Notes under the pieces: model-generated | What the model was told of the DNA's origin: nothing | Databases searched by the model: none | What the model saw: only the letters and a program-made list of their open reading frames with translations | Position numbers and translations under genes: made by a program | Part shown: piece by piece, positions 1 to 11,106 of the stretch | Layout: each line of letters begins with the position of its first letter | Position numbering within the stretch: position 1 is the first letter of the stretch | DNA from: Dermacentor variabilis | Lineage: Eukaryota; Arthropoda; Arachnida; Ixodida; Ixodidae | Reading direction: 5' to 3' | Assembly: GCF_050947875.1 (NCBI RefSeq) | Contig: NC_134569.1 | Coordinates: 189,778,067 to 189,842,066 of the forward strand | DNA: 64,000 nucleotides

Positions 1-2
1 CT

Positions 3-470
3 GCGGATCCGGATCACGAGACTGAAATAATCAGAAGAATTAGAATGGGCTGGGGCGCGTTTGGCAGGCATTCTCAGATCATGAACAGCAGGTTGCCATT
101 ATCCCTTAAGACAAAAGTTTATAACAGCTGTGTCTTACCAGTACTCACGTACGGGGCAGAAACCTGGAGGCTTACGAAAGGGGTTCTACTTAAATTGAGG
201 ACGACGCAACGAGCTATGGAAAGAACGATAGGTGTAACGTTAAGGGATAAGAAAAGAGCTGATTGGGTGAGGGAACAATCACGAGTTAATGATATCTTAG
301 TTGAAATCAAGAAAAGCAAATGGGCATGGGCAGGACACGTAATGAGGAGGGAAGATAACCGATGGTCATTAAGAGTTACGGAATCGATTCCAAGGGAAGG
401 GAAGCGTAGCAGGGGGTGGCAGAAAGTTAGGTGGGCGGATGAGATTAAGAAGTTTGCAGGGACTACATGA
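3..470 (+). pseudogene. RTE-clade LINE, C-terminal end of reverse transcriptase ORF
   Basis: Open from base 3 at the window edge to the TGA at 468-470, so the upstream part of the element lies outside the window. The protein reads like the tail of RTE-type endonuclease/reverse transcriptases: a thumb-like segment with VLTYGAETWRLTK, then the WAGHVMRREDNRW and GRPxxRWxDEI-type motif (here RGWQKVRWADEIKKFAG) that closes these ORFs. The element copies its RNA into DNA at a nicked target site. Nothing here is broken, but most of the gene is unseen, so whether it is complete cannot be judged. Family call is by motif recall; confidence is high for RTE, low for the subfamily. Confidence 0.85.
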
Positions 471-533
471 CCGGGGTAGTTGGAGAGGCCTTTGCCCTGC
501 AGTGGGCGTAACCAGGATGATGATGATGATGAA
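471..533 (+). repeat. RTE 3' UTR with TGA/ATG microsatellite tail
   Basis: A short 3' UTR of about 45 bases follows the ORF stop and ends in a pure ATG/TGA triplet run (516-532). RTE elements typically have a very short 3' UTR and a simple-repeat tail instead of poly(A), which fits. This fixes the element's 3' end at about 533. Confidence 0.8.
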
Positions 534-2003
534 GTACACTTATACAAAGAATCCTTTAAATAGAATGCCACAGCCGCGGAAACAATTGTACCCTCGTCAC
601 TATGCAAGAGTCTCCAAGGCTGCCACTTATTAACAGTAGTACTCGTGAAGCAGTCGTAAAGCAATGCTTCATGCCCCTTCATCTGAAGAACTGCATTCGC
701 TGCTGCTCCCAAGCTAGCATTGTCTTCTGCAATATGCACATCACAAAGTACTTCTTTCCTAGTGGAACGTGAAACGCGGTAGCAACGTGAAAGTGCAGCC
801 TTTTCTTTAAATATCACATGAAATATGAAATAAAAACATCCCTTGACCCATCATAGTCATGACAGACTTGATGGAAGCAATACATATGATTGGCAAACTG
901 TACTCATGGTCACCATCAGCAAAAGGTGCGAAAAATTTTCATAAAACACATCAGAATGAACGCAACCGCCGCATCCTGTGCATTTTGACGCTCAGTGTAC
1001 GTTGGTAGGAGTGAGGCAATATGCTTGCTAGCCATCTCTTGTGCTAGGTGTATCAAAACTTCTGTGCAAGCATGAATACGCAGGCGAGGCAAGCAAGTAA
1101 AGCGTGATGAATGCGGATTCAAACACAAATACAATGTAACGCCGAGTGTATGACAGCATTACACTCGTCACATCATGTTCATACATTGCAACATCAGCAT
1201 TACACAATTCGTTTTCACCACAGCATATAAAACTTGCAGTTACATTTACGTGACCTTGCAAGAAAGTATGACTATCCCAGGTATGTCCGTTCCCTTGTCA
1301 GTGTTATGAGTCACTGACTAGAAGCATTCATTTCTCGGCAGCAATTGTAGTGCGATGCTAAACAACAGGTGAATCATAATTGAAAAAGGTGAGTGCACTT
1401 GCCAGCTGTGATGAAACATGTTACATAAAACATGAATAATTGGCTCTACAATCTCACAGCACCCAGAAAGTGTCACGCGTGAAAGTTATTCTTGCAATGA
1501 CTCCCTTGGAACGAAGACTAGAGGAAACCAATTACTGGTGTGGTGCAATGATGATGGTCATTTTCATTTTTGAAACTATGCAATTTAAAGGGTGACTAGT
1601 TTGGTGCTCTGAAAAAAAGACGACATTGTCGTTGCACCTTAGTCTCACTGTGCCGAAATGAAAATATCACAGTGCAAACACTATGCGGTAACGCTTCATA
1701 ATGAGTGCGGTAAGCTACAACACAGTGAAGCAATATAAATATCGCAGTACAAAACCCATACACAGAAATCGACAACTATTTGTAACGATTCCAGTGTGAA
1801 TGACTAGGCGCCTTCGAAATGTGTAAATAAAAAAAGCACGCTGGCATTGCATCTGGATAAGCATACATAGAAAGAGGCAAATACAACAGAACAAAAATGG
1901 GTGCGCGCATTGCACCTCTCAACCAAAAAATCCTCCTCTATTACTCAAAGGAAACTCAAACAAAACAAACGGAACTGGTGAAACAAATGAATAAAATGAT
2001 AAA
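534..2003. other. No supported gene
   Basis: AT-rich sequence. A minus-strand open frame (about 817-560) is the only coding-looking stretch, with a possible acceptor near 757, but I recognise no domain in it and cannot join it to other exons. The RTE tail at 533 may have cut whatever was here. Confidence 0.4.
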
Positions 2004-3873
2004 TTAATTTCTCTCCTGCTGCAGGTGCGCAGCGATGTCTTGTGCTATGGCGCGCACCTGCTCCAGGATCCCCTCCTGGGCTGCTGCCGTCCGCTCTGCC
2101 GTCGCAGCAGAGCGGACGGCATGTGGGTTGTAGAGGCCTCGATTCTGCGCAGCACCTGGAATGAATAATCATGGTGGAACTATTCGCATCAGTTGCTGAT
2201 TACTCGCAACCAGCTCACGGCTGCAAGCTGCTGTTGTGAAGTATTGCAACGTGCACAACGATTCCCTCTCTGCTGAAGAGCCACTGGCCTGATGGCATCC
2301 TTTGGCAGTGTCAAGCGTCGCGTACAAGCTATACCATCTTCGTTTGGACAGACAAAGACCTGCTGGAACTACTCTTCCGTCATCTATTCTAATGCATCTC
2401 TCACCACCACACAGCCCTTTTCAGGGCTAACCAACCTTTCGTCCGGCGGCTGATCGTTGGCAAGACACGTTACCGAGCCCTCTATACAACGCATATTTCT
2501 TGTTTACATCCCAAGCCGATTTGTTTTTCAGATTCATGATTTCCTTATAACAAAGCATAAAGAATATTTATGTCCATGTAAAATGACACCAAAGGGCCCA
2601 CCAACCTGCAGCACCTCGTCGCCCTGTTCCAGGCTGCGGGCGCACTGCGACGACATCGTCGTCAAGGTATCCACCCGTCGCGGTCGCTGTCGACGTGGTG
2701 GCCGAACACGGCGCTGCAACACTGAAAGCATACAGCATTTTCTACAGTTGGACTGCATTTTATGGTACGAATAAAAGTGGCTATGACCATGTTATGGCTT
2801 ATTGGGCTAGTTCAATAAAATACAAGAGCTCATTTTATTTAACAGCTTGAGGATCAAGAACTTACCAGGTGCAGCGGCCACCCTTTCGGCAGGCGACGCG
2901 CCGCGCGGTGGATCCTCTGCCGCTGTAGAGTAAACACAAAATGTTTACGCACTGCACACACACTTGGCGACAATTAAAACACTCATTCCTCTGATGCTTA
3001 CGTGTCGCTGTGCTCACGCCCGCAGCCTCGTCTTGGACGACGACTTCCATCGCGTAGGTGGGGACGTCAGCCTGCTGGAAAATGTCATAAGCGTGGCTAT
3101 TCGTTACAATGCCTGTTACAAATTTTCGTACTAATTTAGGAAAATATTGTGCAGTTATTGAGTGCTTAATGATCCCATGTGTTACCGTCCTCGTGCACTT
3201 CCGTGAAGGCATTTTAATTCTGTGTTAATCACTTAACCCCCCTTTTCCCGACAACGCAGCCAACTTGAGATTCTAGTTGATTAACCTACCTGCTTTTCCG
3301 TTCTCTCCTACGCTACTTTCCTGTTGACCAACGGTGTCGCGTTCTGCTAAAGGTACCACTTACAGATAATGGCAAACTCTAAACCGGCACCATTCAGGAA
3401 CCCATGATATTACGGCGGCAGTGTGCTTACCTCTTGGTAGGGGAGGTCGGTCACGCCGTGGAGGCGGACCGTCCCGGTGAGCTGCAGTACTCGGCCATGG
3501 AAGCCATGTAGCCGCCCCCCTCCTGTGCTTCTGAAAATACACGCCAATGTCGAAGGACAAATCGCCCAGGCCATTGGACGGTCACTCACCTTTGTTCTTG
3601 GGCAAGTGCGTCAGCGTTGCGGCGGGCCTCGAACACTTGCTTCCGCCACCACTCTTGCCACTGCTCGGTGGTTTTCGTGACAGGGCCTTGCGTGTTCAGC
3701 TGGTCGGCTAGCTGCTGCCACAGCCGTCGGCGGTAGCCAGCAGTGAAGCGCAGCCCCAGCTCGCTAGATCTTATAGCCAGCTGGGGATGCTGTTGCATGA
3801 AGGCGACCACCGTCTCCTTCTGTGCCTCCGACACGCGTGGCCCCTTCGCCGGTGCTTCTACGTTAAGCGCCAT
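2004..3873 (-). CDS. Six-exon Myb/SANT (zeste-type) DNA-binding protein
   Basis: Exons on the minus strand: 3873-3590, 3530-3431, 3074-3002, 2922-2866, 2713-2606 and 2155-2004, all with GT-AG borders and matching phases, giving about 257 residues. The start chosen is the ATG just before MALNVEAPAKGP; in-frame ATGs at 3939, 3993 and 4002 are alternatives. Exon 1 carries a Myb/SANT-like trihelix of the regulatory-protein-zeste type, with spaced tryptophans (LWQQLADQLN, EQWQEWWRKQV). Such proteins bind DNA; many are the second protein of PIF/Harbinger transposons. The C-terminus (ILEQVRAIAQDIAAHL) is a likely coiled coil. Exon 5 has a second acceptor 8 bases upstream (2721) that gives a more family-like frame (VDTLTTMSSQCARSLEQGDEVLQ) but ends early at 2045. 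The gene is therefore either intact by the first route or lightly frameshifted by the second. Confidence 0.7.
2085..2121. repeat. Inverted repeat, 15-bp arms, in last exon of the Myb-like gene
   Basis: Perfect arms 2085-2099 and 2107-2121 separated by 7 bases. It lies exactly where the two candidate reading frames of the last exon would have to be swapped, so it may mark a template-switch mutation. Confidence 0.8.
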
Positions 3874-4002
3874 GGCTTCGACTGAACCAACCGTTTTAAA
3901 ATTCGCGCCGTGTGCTTGAAACGGGGTGGTAGCTAGCGCCATCACTAAACGTTTCGCAAAACTGCGACACCACCTAGCGCCATTTGAAGACATTAACCGC
4001 AA

Positions 4003-4772
4003 TATTTTGTTTCAGTCGTTTTGCATTCCAAATTGAATCTTTGAAAAGCAACACCAACACATTTTACTACTCACTCATAATAGCAAAATATTTCTCAACA
4101 TGTTGCAAACGCTTCTCAATATATTATACGGTCCCCAAGCAGACGTCAAAAACGTGACGCAGGCTTCCACTTCGCTTATTGGCTGTTTGCTTCCTCTCGT
4201 TCTCGCGAACACTGCGGACCGCATATTTCGTGACGTTTAGAACGGAGGCGGTCCGTTCTATTTTGGAACGCGTACAAGATCGCACCCAAGGTGAACCAGA
4301 AATTGTCACCGCGTTCATTGGACCGCATGATTTATTAACATTTCAGTTATCAGCGTTGGCACGGGAATGTGTAGTTAGATCATAGTGCCACCAATGCTCT
4401 TGCCTTTATGCAGAAAAACATGCACAATGTTGCTTCTTTACATACTGTAATGTTGTTTTCGTGTTGGTCTTTAATATACCTATGCCGTTTCGAAGTGCCC
4501 TGTAAATTCCATTATTCCACCAGAATTGACATTGGCCTGCTCCAAACTGCTTCAAAATGAATATTTACTACCCCAACTTGATCCAAAATACAATTTTGTC
4601 TTCTCCAGACTGCTCCAACCCGCAACGTTACTTGCTGCAAGAATTCCTGAAAAATAGTTTGGGGCAGTTGCACCTGCGACATTGCCACACTACATTACTA
4701 GTAAACCTTGAAACATATGCTGGTATATTAAGAAGTTTTAATTAATACATACACAGTAGTTAGAAATCAACA
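4003..4772. other. No supported gene; upstream flank of the Myb-like gene
   Basis: AT-rich stretch to the right of the minus-strand Myb-like gene, so its promoter would lie here. I see no convincing TATA or TIR and no coding sequence. Confidence 0.4.
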
Positions 4773-7700
4773 CTAAACTTTGGGTGTATATTTCGTTATA
4801 AATGAGGCCATGACTGTGGCCAACTCCGAAATTGGCCTCGGCTGCCGTTCCAAGGTGTCTGCCTGCCGCTCCATTGCGTCGACCAGTCTGCTGACCTGGT
4901 GGTTGAGCTCCTCTAGCTCAGCAGTTTGCTGTAATAAAAATATTTCATCAGCAATGCTTCTACACATGTTACTGTGAAATGCAGAGTTTTGCCGAACATG
5001 CTGTTGTCTTAGATGGTAAAACACACGGCCATGCAATGCCACTAGCACCGATACATTCATCCAAACTTGGGCTCTTTCTTACCAATGCACCTAACAAACG
5101 TGCTGCCACGTTCTGACTTGCTGTCGTTAAACTTTGCGAAAATGTAACGTACAGAACGAGGCTACTACTTTCACTCTACCAGCATGCAGCAGCACTCATT
5201 CAGTCTCGCTTCTAATAAAATGTACCGCCGCCATCGCAACGAGAATATGTGAGCATAACTGGTTGCGTTGTGAAACAGCCCTGGACGCAATTGCACTGGG
5301 CGCAGAAGAGTGCGGTTGGGTCAAAGCCAGGCATGCGATACATGTAGACAATCTAATGAACCATTAGTGTGGTTGTCACTTGAACCATGTATTGTAAGTG
5401 AACATGGCCAGCCTTCACCGGCACAAAACGGTACTTTTTGCACAGGTGGCAATTCGCGCGCGATTGTCATTTATGGCCTAGCCTGGACACGCTAATGCAG
5501 AGTTTGCATAGCGTCTCGGCGACTGATCATGTGGCGTGGTGCAGGTGTGGCACGACAGAGGCATGCATGTCTGGCTTGTGCCTCATGGTCAGCAGAATGA
5601 CAGCTGGTTTCACATACTGCTGAAATGGACTGCATGCCTAGGGGTAGGTTAGGTGCAACCTTGCTCTTGTATAGATTTCATCCAGCGCTGTTTCGCCATG
5701 GTGACGTTGCCCCGTGATGTTTGCACCCACATATGAGTGAAGTGTCGCAATGGCAGCACATCATGTCAACTTGCTAGTGCTTGCCTAATGTGACTCCTAC
5801 TTGCATGCGTTCACTCTTGATCTGGGTACCGCTTGCATCGCTACAAGGACGTACCACTATATTGTTTTGTGAGGGAGAAATGTTGGGTGGGCACTGCTAC
5901 ATGTGTCTGATTGTTAGGTACATAGACAAGCGAACAATGCACTCTGTGTAATGTCAGCCTCACTACACAGGATATGTGCAAGCCTGTTTTGCGAAAGAAA
6001 GCTTCCGTGGCTTTGTTTGGCTGCTCTGTACGATCCATCTTTTAGCTCTAGTTTTTTTGTGCTACTTGTAGCTTACTTACATATGAATGCATACCGATTC
6101 GCTCAATTATTTCTGGTACTGCACTATAGCTCTGGATTCACAATTAAAATGGAATGCATGTTCCTGTGCAAGCCAAGTTCTTTTCTGCGAAACCTGCGAG
6201 CATGTATTGCATTGATAGTTAGATGTGTAATTTCCTCCCATTAATACAGGTAACAGTGATGCGTTGTAATGGACTTATTAACAGTGTACGGTTTGTATTG
6301 AAACGCATATTTTACTGATTGCTTCATCACCACTTTGCAACTGACATGTTGATGTCTTCATATTGTTGGTGCTATTCAATTACCGTACTAGCAACGTAAG
6401 CTATGCACTGAATAGCATAGCATTACAAGTATCTAAAGTGATAAAAAAGCAAATTGCAAGGAAGGGTACAGGCAGTATAAAGAATGGCACCGCTTTCTCA
6501 TTTTCGTTTCACATCTTGCCGCATCGCGTCGCCCTGCCACAAGTGCGCTTCCAGGCTATCTGCTACGCGCTCGTGTGTCTCGTTTCATAAAAACTGCGGC
6601 TGTACCTTGCATTTTCATATGTAATGTAGCATTGCAGTTTTTTTTCGGTTCTTGCCAACACTATGTTCGTAAATCTTTCTGATGCAATCATATGTCGCTA
6701 CGTGCTGATTACTTTCATCATAATTGGCATAAATAATTTCACTGTGCTGCGCGCCGCTATGGACACATTTGCAGTCATAAATAAAATAATAAAAATATAA
6801 ACTTCTACAATGCAATCAACAACGCCTACTTGACCTTATGGGCTCACACATGAGATTCGGGTATTGCCAGATGTGTGGTTACAGTACAGTTATAGCAGCC
6901 GTTACAGATGAATGAAATACATGCTTCGGTACAGATGTTGGGCGATATGCATGGCATCTTGACGCATTTGCGCGGAGGGTAAAATTTTTTGAGAACGTTT
7001 GTAATGAGACAGTATAACTATGTTGGTACATTTCTTAGGGCCCACCGACAACAGAATGCTTGACCCGGGAAGAGTTCGCAGAGTGCATGTACAAGCAGGA
7101 CTGAATTGTTAAAGTGCAAGACCCAGGAAAACACAACAAACAGGCACACATCAATGACATGTCACATGCTCAATCCATATTACGTCACATCCGCAGTGTA
7201 ACATAATGAAATGTTACCACACACTTATAAGCGTACCTATCTTGTGACGATAGGTAAGCAACAAATGCACTCAATTTCAAAATCGCATTGTGATGTGTAG
7301 GGTTGCTTGTGCCCACATTGGTATGCAACCAACAGATAGTTAAAACAATGTTGCATTGTTCCACTTGGACTTCTTGCATTTTTTGTCAAATGCTTGTATG
7401 TTTTCTAAACGGATGTACCAGTAATAATGCTTCAATGTTAGCAAGCACAACCACTAGAAAGACTGCTGTTGTCACAGGTATAATGTCGCACCTGACATCA
7501 TGAGAAAGTATCTCGCATTTCGGGCGTTGCAAGTGCAACATTGCTATTCATAATGAAAGGCTCTCAGCCATGTCAAAGGGTGTCATGGGGGAGTTGGTGA
7601 AAATTATGAGGCGTCTCAAATTCACAAAGATCGCCCTGTTTCGAAACACTAAACCTATCCATATGTATGGCGAATGTCATGTAGCTGCGTTGGGAAGTAT

Positions 7701-8658
7701 GTTCGAACTGATTACAGAAGCGCGTATAAAATTGGTACTGCAGCCTGTGATGTCCTGATACGCTAACCCTTTCAGTGCCGTCGACGTACTGGTGCGTTTC
7801 TGCGTTTCTTTCCCGCAAAAATTCCTTTGACATTGCTTTTGTGTGACAGGAATTTGAGGACCACAGAAACGGAGCATTTGCTATTATAAGTGACATCATA
7901 TTCTTCTTCCTTTCTGCACAAAAAAAAGACTGGCATTTTGCTTTAATATCCGAGTAAGAAAAACCGCTGGGGGTGTTTCAGGCACGAAAGGAAAACAACA
8001 ATGAAAGTGTTCATCACTTTGTATACCAGAAATCGGTAGCATTTTATGCTAGCTATGCATACATGAATAACAATGTATTGAACAACACTACATGTGACAA
8101 AAGGTATTGCATGCCTAAGCATAACAAGCTGTTTGTTGTAGGAATTCAATCCCACTTTTTAGGGCATAAGCTCGCGTATGATATGCAACTTTGTTTTGTG
8201 CATTATGTTCATACCGTCAGGAAAAGTGCAACGCCTTCCAGAATCCGCTAGACAAGGGTCAATTAATACGTTTCATGTCAAACGTTACTTACATACCGAA
8301 GAGGACTGCATATTCCTTGTGCCTCTGCATTTGAATTACTAGCGTGAATTGTGAGAATTACTATTTTGTTTAACACGCTAAATTATAAGAACATTTTTCT
8401 TATTTCTATTCACCAACTACACATGTGTACTCGGCCGTGCCAGAAATTCAATCGGTCAGGTTTAATTACATGTACGCCCTCTATCAGCATTGCCATCTCA
8501 CCATTGCGGGACTCCTCCAATAACTTTTCGGCCAAATCGTTCCTTGCAGCTGCAAGGGTGACCCTTATGGATGTGTCACCCACAGCCTGCTGCGAGAGGT
8601 TCCCTCTTGTTGATGTAGCTCTTGGAGGCCCTACATATTTTGGGAAGCGCAGTAGCAT
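4773..8658 (-). CDS. Last three exons of an unidentified coiled-coil gene
   Basis: Three minus-strand exons join in frame: 8658-8502 (phase 1 end, donor GTGAGA), 7913-7768 (acceptor after a T-rich tract, donor GTTAGC, phase 0 end) and 4928-4773 (acceptor TTATTACAG, then stop). The residues are helical and charged (AARNDLAEKLLEESR; MSKEFLRERNAETHQ; AELEELNHQVSRLVDAMERQADTLER), suggesting a coiled coil. Tails like this are common after the Myb/SANT domain of Harbinger accessory proteins, so that is my guess, but no such domain is visible. The upstream exon border is uncertain: a TAG lies directly before 8658. The missing front would lie where the CR1 element begins near 8690. An alternative acceptor for the middle exon (after ACACAAAAG) also keeps the frame. 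Confidence 0.45.
5061..7560. other. Intron-like sequence without a gene
   Basis: Lies between the second and third exons of the coiled-coil gene. Only short chance frames are present; no repeat family recognised. Confidence 0.4.
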
Positions 8659-8815
8659 CTAAGCTGCACGACTAACAAAATGTAATTCTGGAGTTTAAGG
8701 AAGAGCAGCCCAACGAAGAGGAAGGAAGGAAGGAAGAGCAGCGTATAACAAAAGGTAATACAAGTATTCGTCTGCACCAGGTTTCACGTTGTACTTGACT
8801 GTACATACATTTGCA

Positions 8816-9122
8816 GGGGCACGACATCGCTTCAAGTATGCCTTCCTCACCAATGCCATTGTTGCAGATTGCCACGACATGGGCCTACTGCTACATCATC
8901 TTCGGGGCCAACCAACAAGGCGAAACCGGACCACTCCCAGCCTGTGATCTAGCTGCGCACGCAAGGCCTAATATGGATCGTGCTCGACTACTCGTCTGGC
9001 AACCTGGAACTGATACTACAGTCGTCATAGCCAACGGGGAATTTAAAAGTCAGCCAACCATCGTCCGCTTCGGGCACGACATCGCTTCAAGTGTGCCTTC
9101 CTCACCAATTCCATTGTTGCAG
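8816..9122 (+). repeat. Direct repeat at the CR1 5' end
   Basis: A segment of about 51 bases at 8816-8867 returns at 9072-9122, starting GGGCACGACATCGCTTCAAG and ending TTGTTGCAG in both, with a few differences. The spacing is 256 bases. It may be a 5' promoter monomer array, as some LINEs have, or an internal duplication. Confidence 0.85.
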
Positions 9123-9179
9123 GTTAGTTACCTGGCAGGTGCTGCTTCGGTTAAATCTAGCGATTATTGTATCATAGCG

Positions 9180-9788
9180 ATGTCGTGCCCGACAGAGTGG
9201 ACTGACGCGTTTAAGCGGTCGGTTACTTTGTTTGAGCTGTTACTTGTCCTCGCGGGTGACGTCGAGCAGAATCCAGGCCCAATGTCGAAGGTTGAGGCGG
9301 ACGCCTTCGCTGCTGCCTTGGAACGAATAAATAAGCTTGAAGACGCCGTGGCTGCTATGCAAGCCGATTGTAAAAATTTTCAAAAGGGACAGGCAGCTGC
9401 TTTGGAAACTGCACGCAAACATGCAGAAAATGAGAAGGCTTTGCACAGTGACTTAATACGAGCGAACGAGGAACGCGCTGCCGCTATAAACGAAATTAAA
9501 CTGCTAAATACGAAGCTAGCAGCGTTGGAATCATCTGTGCCATCTCAACCAGCTGGGGATTCTGGAACGTGTTTGGAAACATTGCGTGATGTTTCCAATA
9601 AGTTGTACAAGATATCTTCTAGATGTGAAAATGCCGAAAACCGTATGCGACGATCCAACCTGTTCTTTGGAATAGCAGATGAAGCTAAGGAAAACTGGGC
9701 AGCTTCGGAAAAAAAGTTATACAATTTTGCTCCGAAAAATTGGGTACTGAATTCACGACTGTGCAGTTTGAGAGGGTGCACCTATTAG
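9180..9788 (+). pseudogene. CR1 ORF1 with N-terminal 2A-like motif and coiled coil
   Basis: The frame is open from 8811, but the ATG at 9180 is the likelier start: it gives a short hydrophobic leader (LFELLLVLAG) that runs straight into DVEQNPGP. After the motif comes MSKVEADAFAAALERINKLEDAV, a long heptad-rich coiled coil to about 9540, then RMRRSNLFFGIADEAKENW, typical of the ORF1 region before the RNA-binding part. A frameshift near 9710 diverts the frame to a stop at 9788. The original frame continues downstream (KGRILSSARKL and RLRIRDAIYIFDSAQN) to about 10060. The product would chaperone element RNA. In APE-type LINEs of several animals, 2A sequences sit at this same place. Confidence 0.75.
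9258..9281 (+). other. 2A-like ribosome-skipping motif (DVEQNPGP)
   Basis: Codons spell D-V-E-Q-N-P-G-P, matching the D-x-E-x-N-P-G-P signature, with a hydrophobic helix before it. Known 2A sequences make the ribosome skip the Gly-Pro bond, here between 9278 and 9279, releasing the short leader from ORF1. The next codon is an ATG. Confidence 0.85.
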
Positions 9789-10132
9789 GGAAGTTTGCGG
9801 AAGGCAGGGTGAGGCCTATTATTGCGAAAATGACGTTTTTCAAAGACAAAGGCCGTATCTTGTCTTCTGCACGCAAACTGTAAGGGTCTGGTTCTTCAAT
9901 TCGCGAGGATTTTTTGCTGGCTACCCGGCAGGCAACAAATCAGCTAATTGCTTTTTCGAAAACTGAAGCTAAGCCGTTTACGTTGTCAACCGATCGACTA
10001 CGAATTAGGGACGCCATTTATATTTTTGATAGCGCTCAGAATACAGTTGTTCATTGTGTTAAATAGCAGGAAACCACACTGCATGAAGTGAACTGCAGGA
10101 AGTCAAAGCCACCTGTCATGGCACCATCATTT

Positions 10133-10640
10133 TCAATATCTTTCACAAATATCCGAAGTCTGTTGCCTTAACGCGACGATATTGCCTCATTTCTTGATGA
10201 CTGCAGTTCAGATATTCTTGTTCTTACTGAAACATGGCTACACCCTGAAATAACAGATAATGAAATATTTCCACATGATAGCACATTTAACATTTTAAGG
10301 TGTGATCGGACCGAAAAGAGAGGTGGTGGCGTACTCCTTGGTATCAAAAGAAGTTACCTCACAGGTTATTAATGTAGATTCCAGTATTGAGAATGTATGG
10401 GCTGAATGTCAAACCTACAGAAACAAGCTACTGATAGGATGTTGTTATCGTCCTCCCGATACAAACCAGTACTTTCTTTTCGAACTGCGCAATAGTATTT
10501 CTAAAGCCCTTGAGCTCTGTCAGGCTGATCTCGTCCATGTTTTTGGCGACTTTAATTTTCCTTTGATCGACTGGAATAACCTATCATCTTGTTGTCATAC
10601 ATCAATAGAGTTCATTTCTTTAAGTTAGATTTCAATTTAT
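10133..10640 (+). pseudogene. CR1 ORF2 endonuclease domain, broken
   Basis: APE-type endonuclease signature: SFTNIRSLLP (first Asn), then DILVLTETWLHP (catalytic Glu), CDRTEKRGGGVLLGIK, CCYRPPDTN, and VHVFGDFNFPLIDW. Stops and frameshifts (for instance the TAA just after SLLP) break it into pieces. The domain nicks target DNA to prime reverse transcription. The joining segment 10640-11100 contains NPWLTKYLRRLRNKKKGLYATAKH, normal for CR1 between endonuclease and RT. Confidence 0.8.
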
Positions 10641-11106
10641 TCTAAATAATTATCAGCCCACCCGTGGCACTAACATTTTAGATTTAGTTTTCACTAACGC
10701 CCCTGAAACAATTGGTGAAGTTGTTTGCTTAGACGGTTTCAGTCATCACAAACTACTACAACTTACTCTTAACATTCCCTTGAAGTATACAGGCGTCTGA
10801 AACAAAACCATCCGTGATTACAACAGGGGAGACTATGGCAATATTAACAAAGAACTTGAGACATTTCTTTCTGGCACCTTTTTTGCTTCGTTTTCTGATC
10901 GGTAAGTCAACGAAAGCTGGCTTCTGTTTAAAGAAAAGCTGTGTGCTTTAGTGGAACCGTATATTCCCCAAATCACAATAACCGGCGGTAGACAGAACCC
11001 TTGGTTGACCAAGTACCTTCGACGGCTAAGAAACAAGAAGAAAGGGCTATACGCAACTGCAAAGCATACAAACTCGCCCGTGGTATAGGATAAATGTAGC
11101 TCATTT

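Noticed and set aside
119..817. 232-codon minus-strand open frame
   Set aside because: The part over 119-470 is antisense to the RTE reverse transcriptase, and the rest has no recognised domain.
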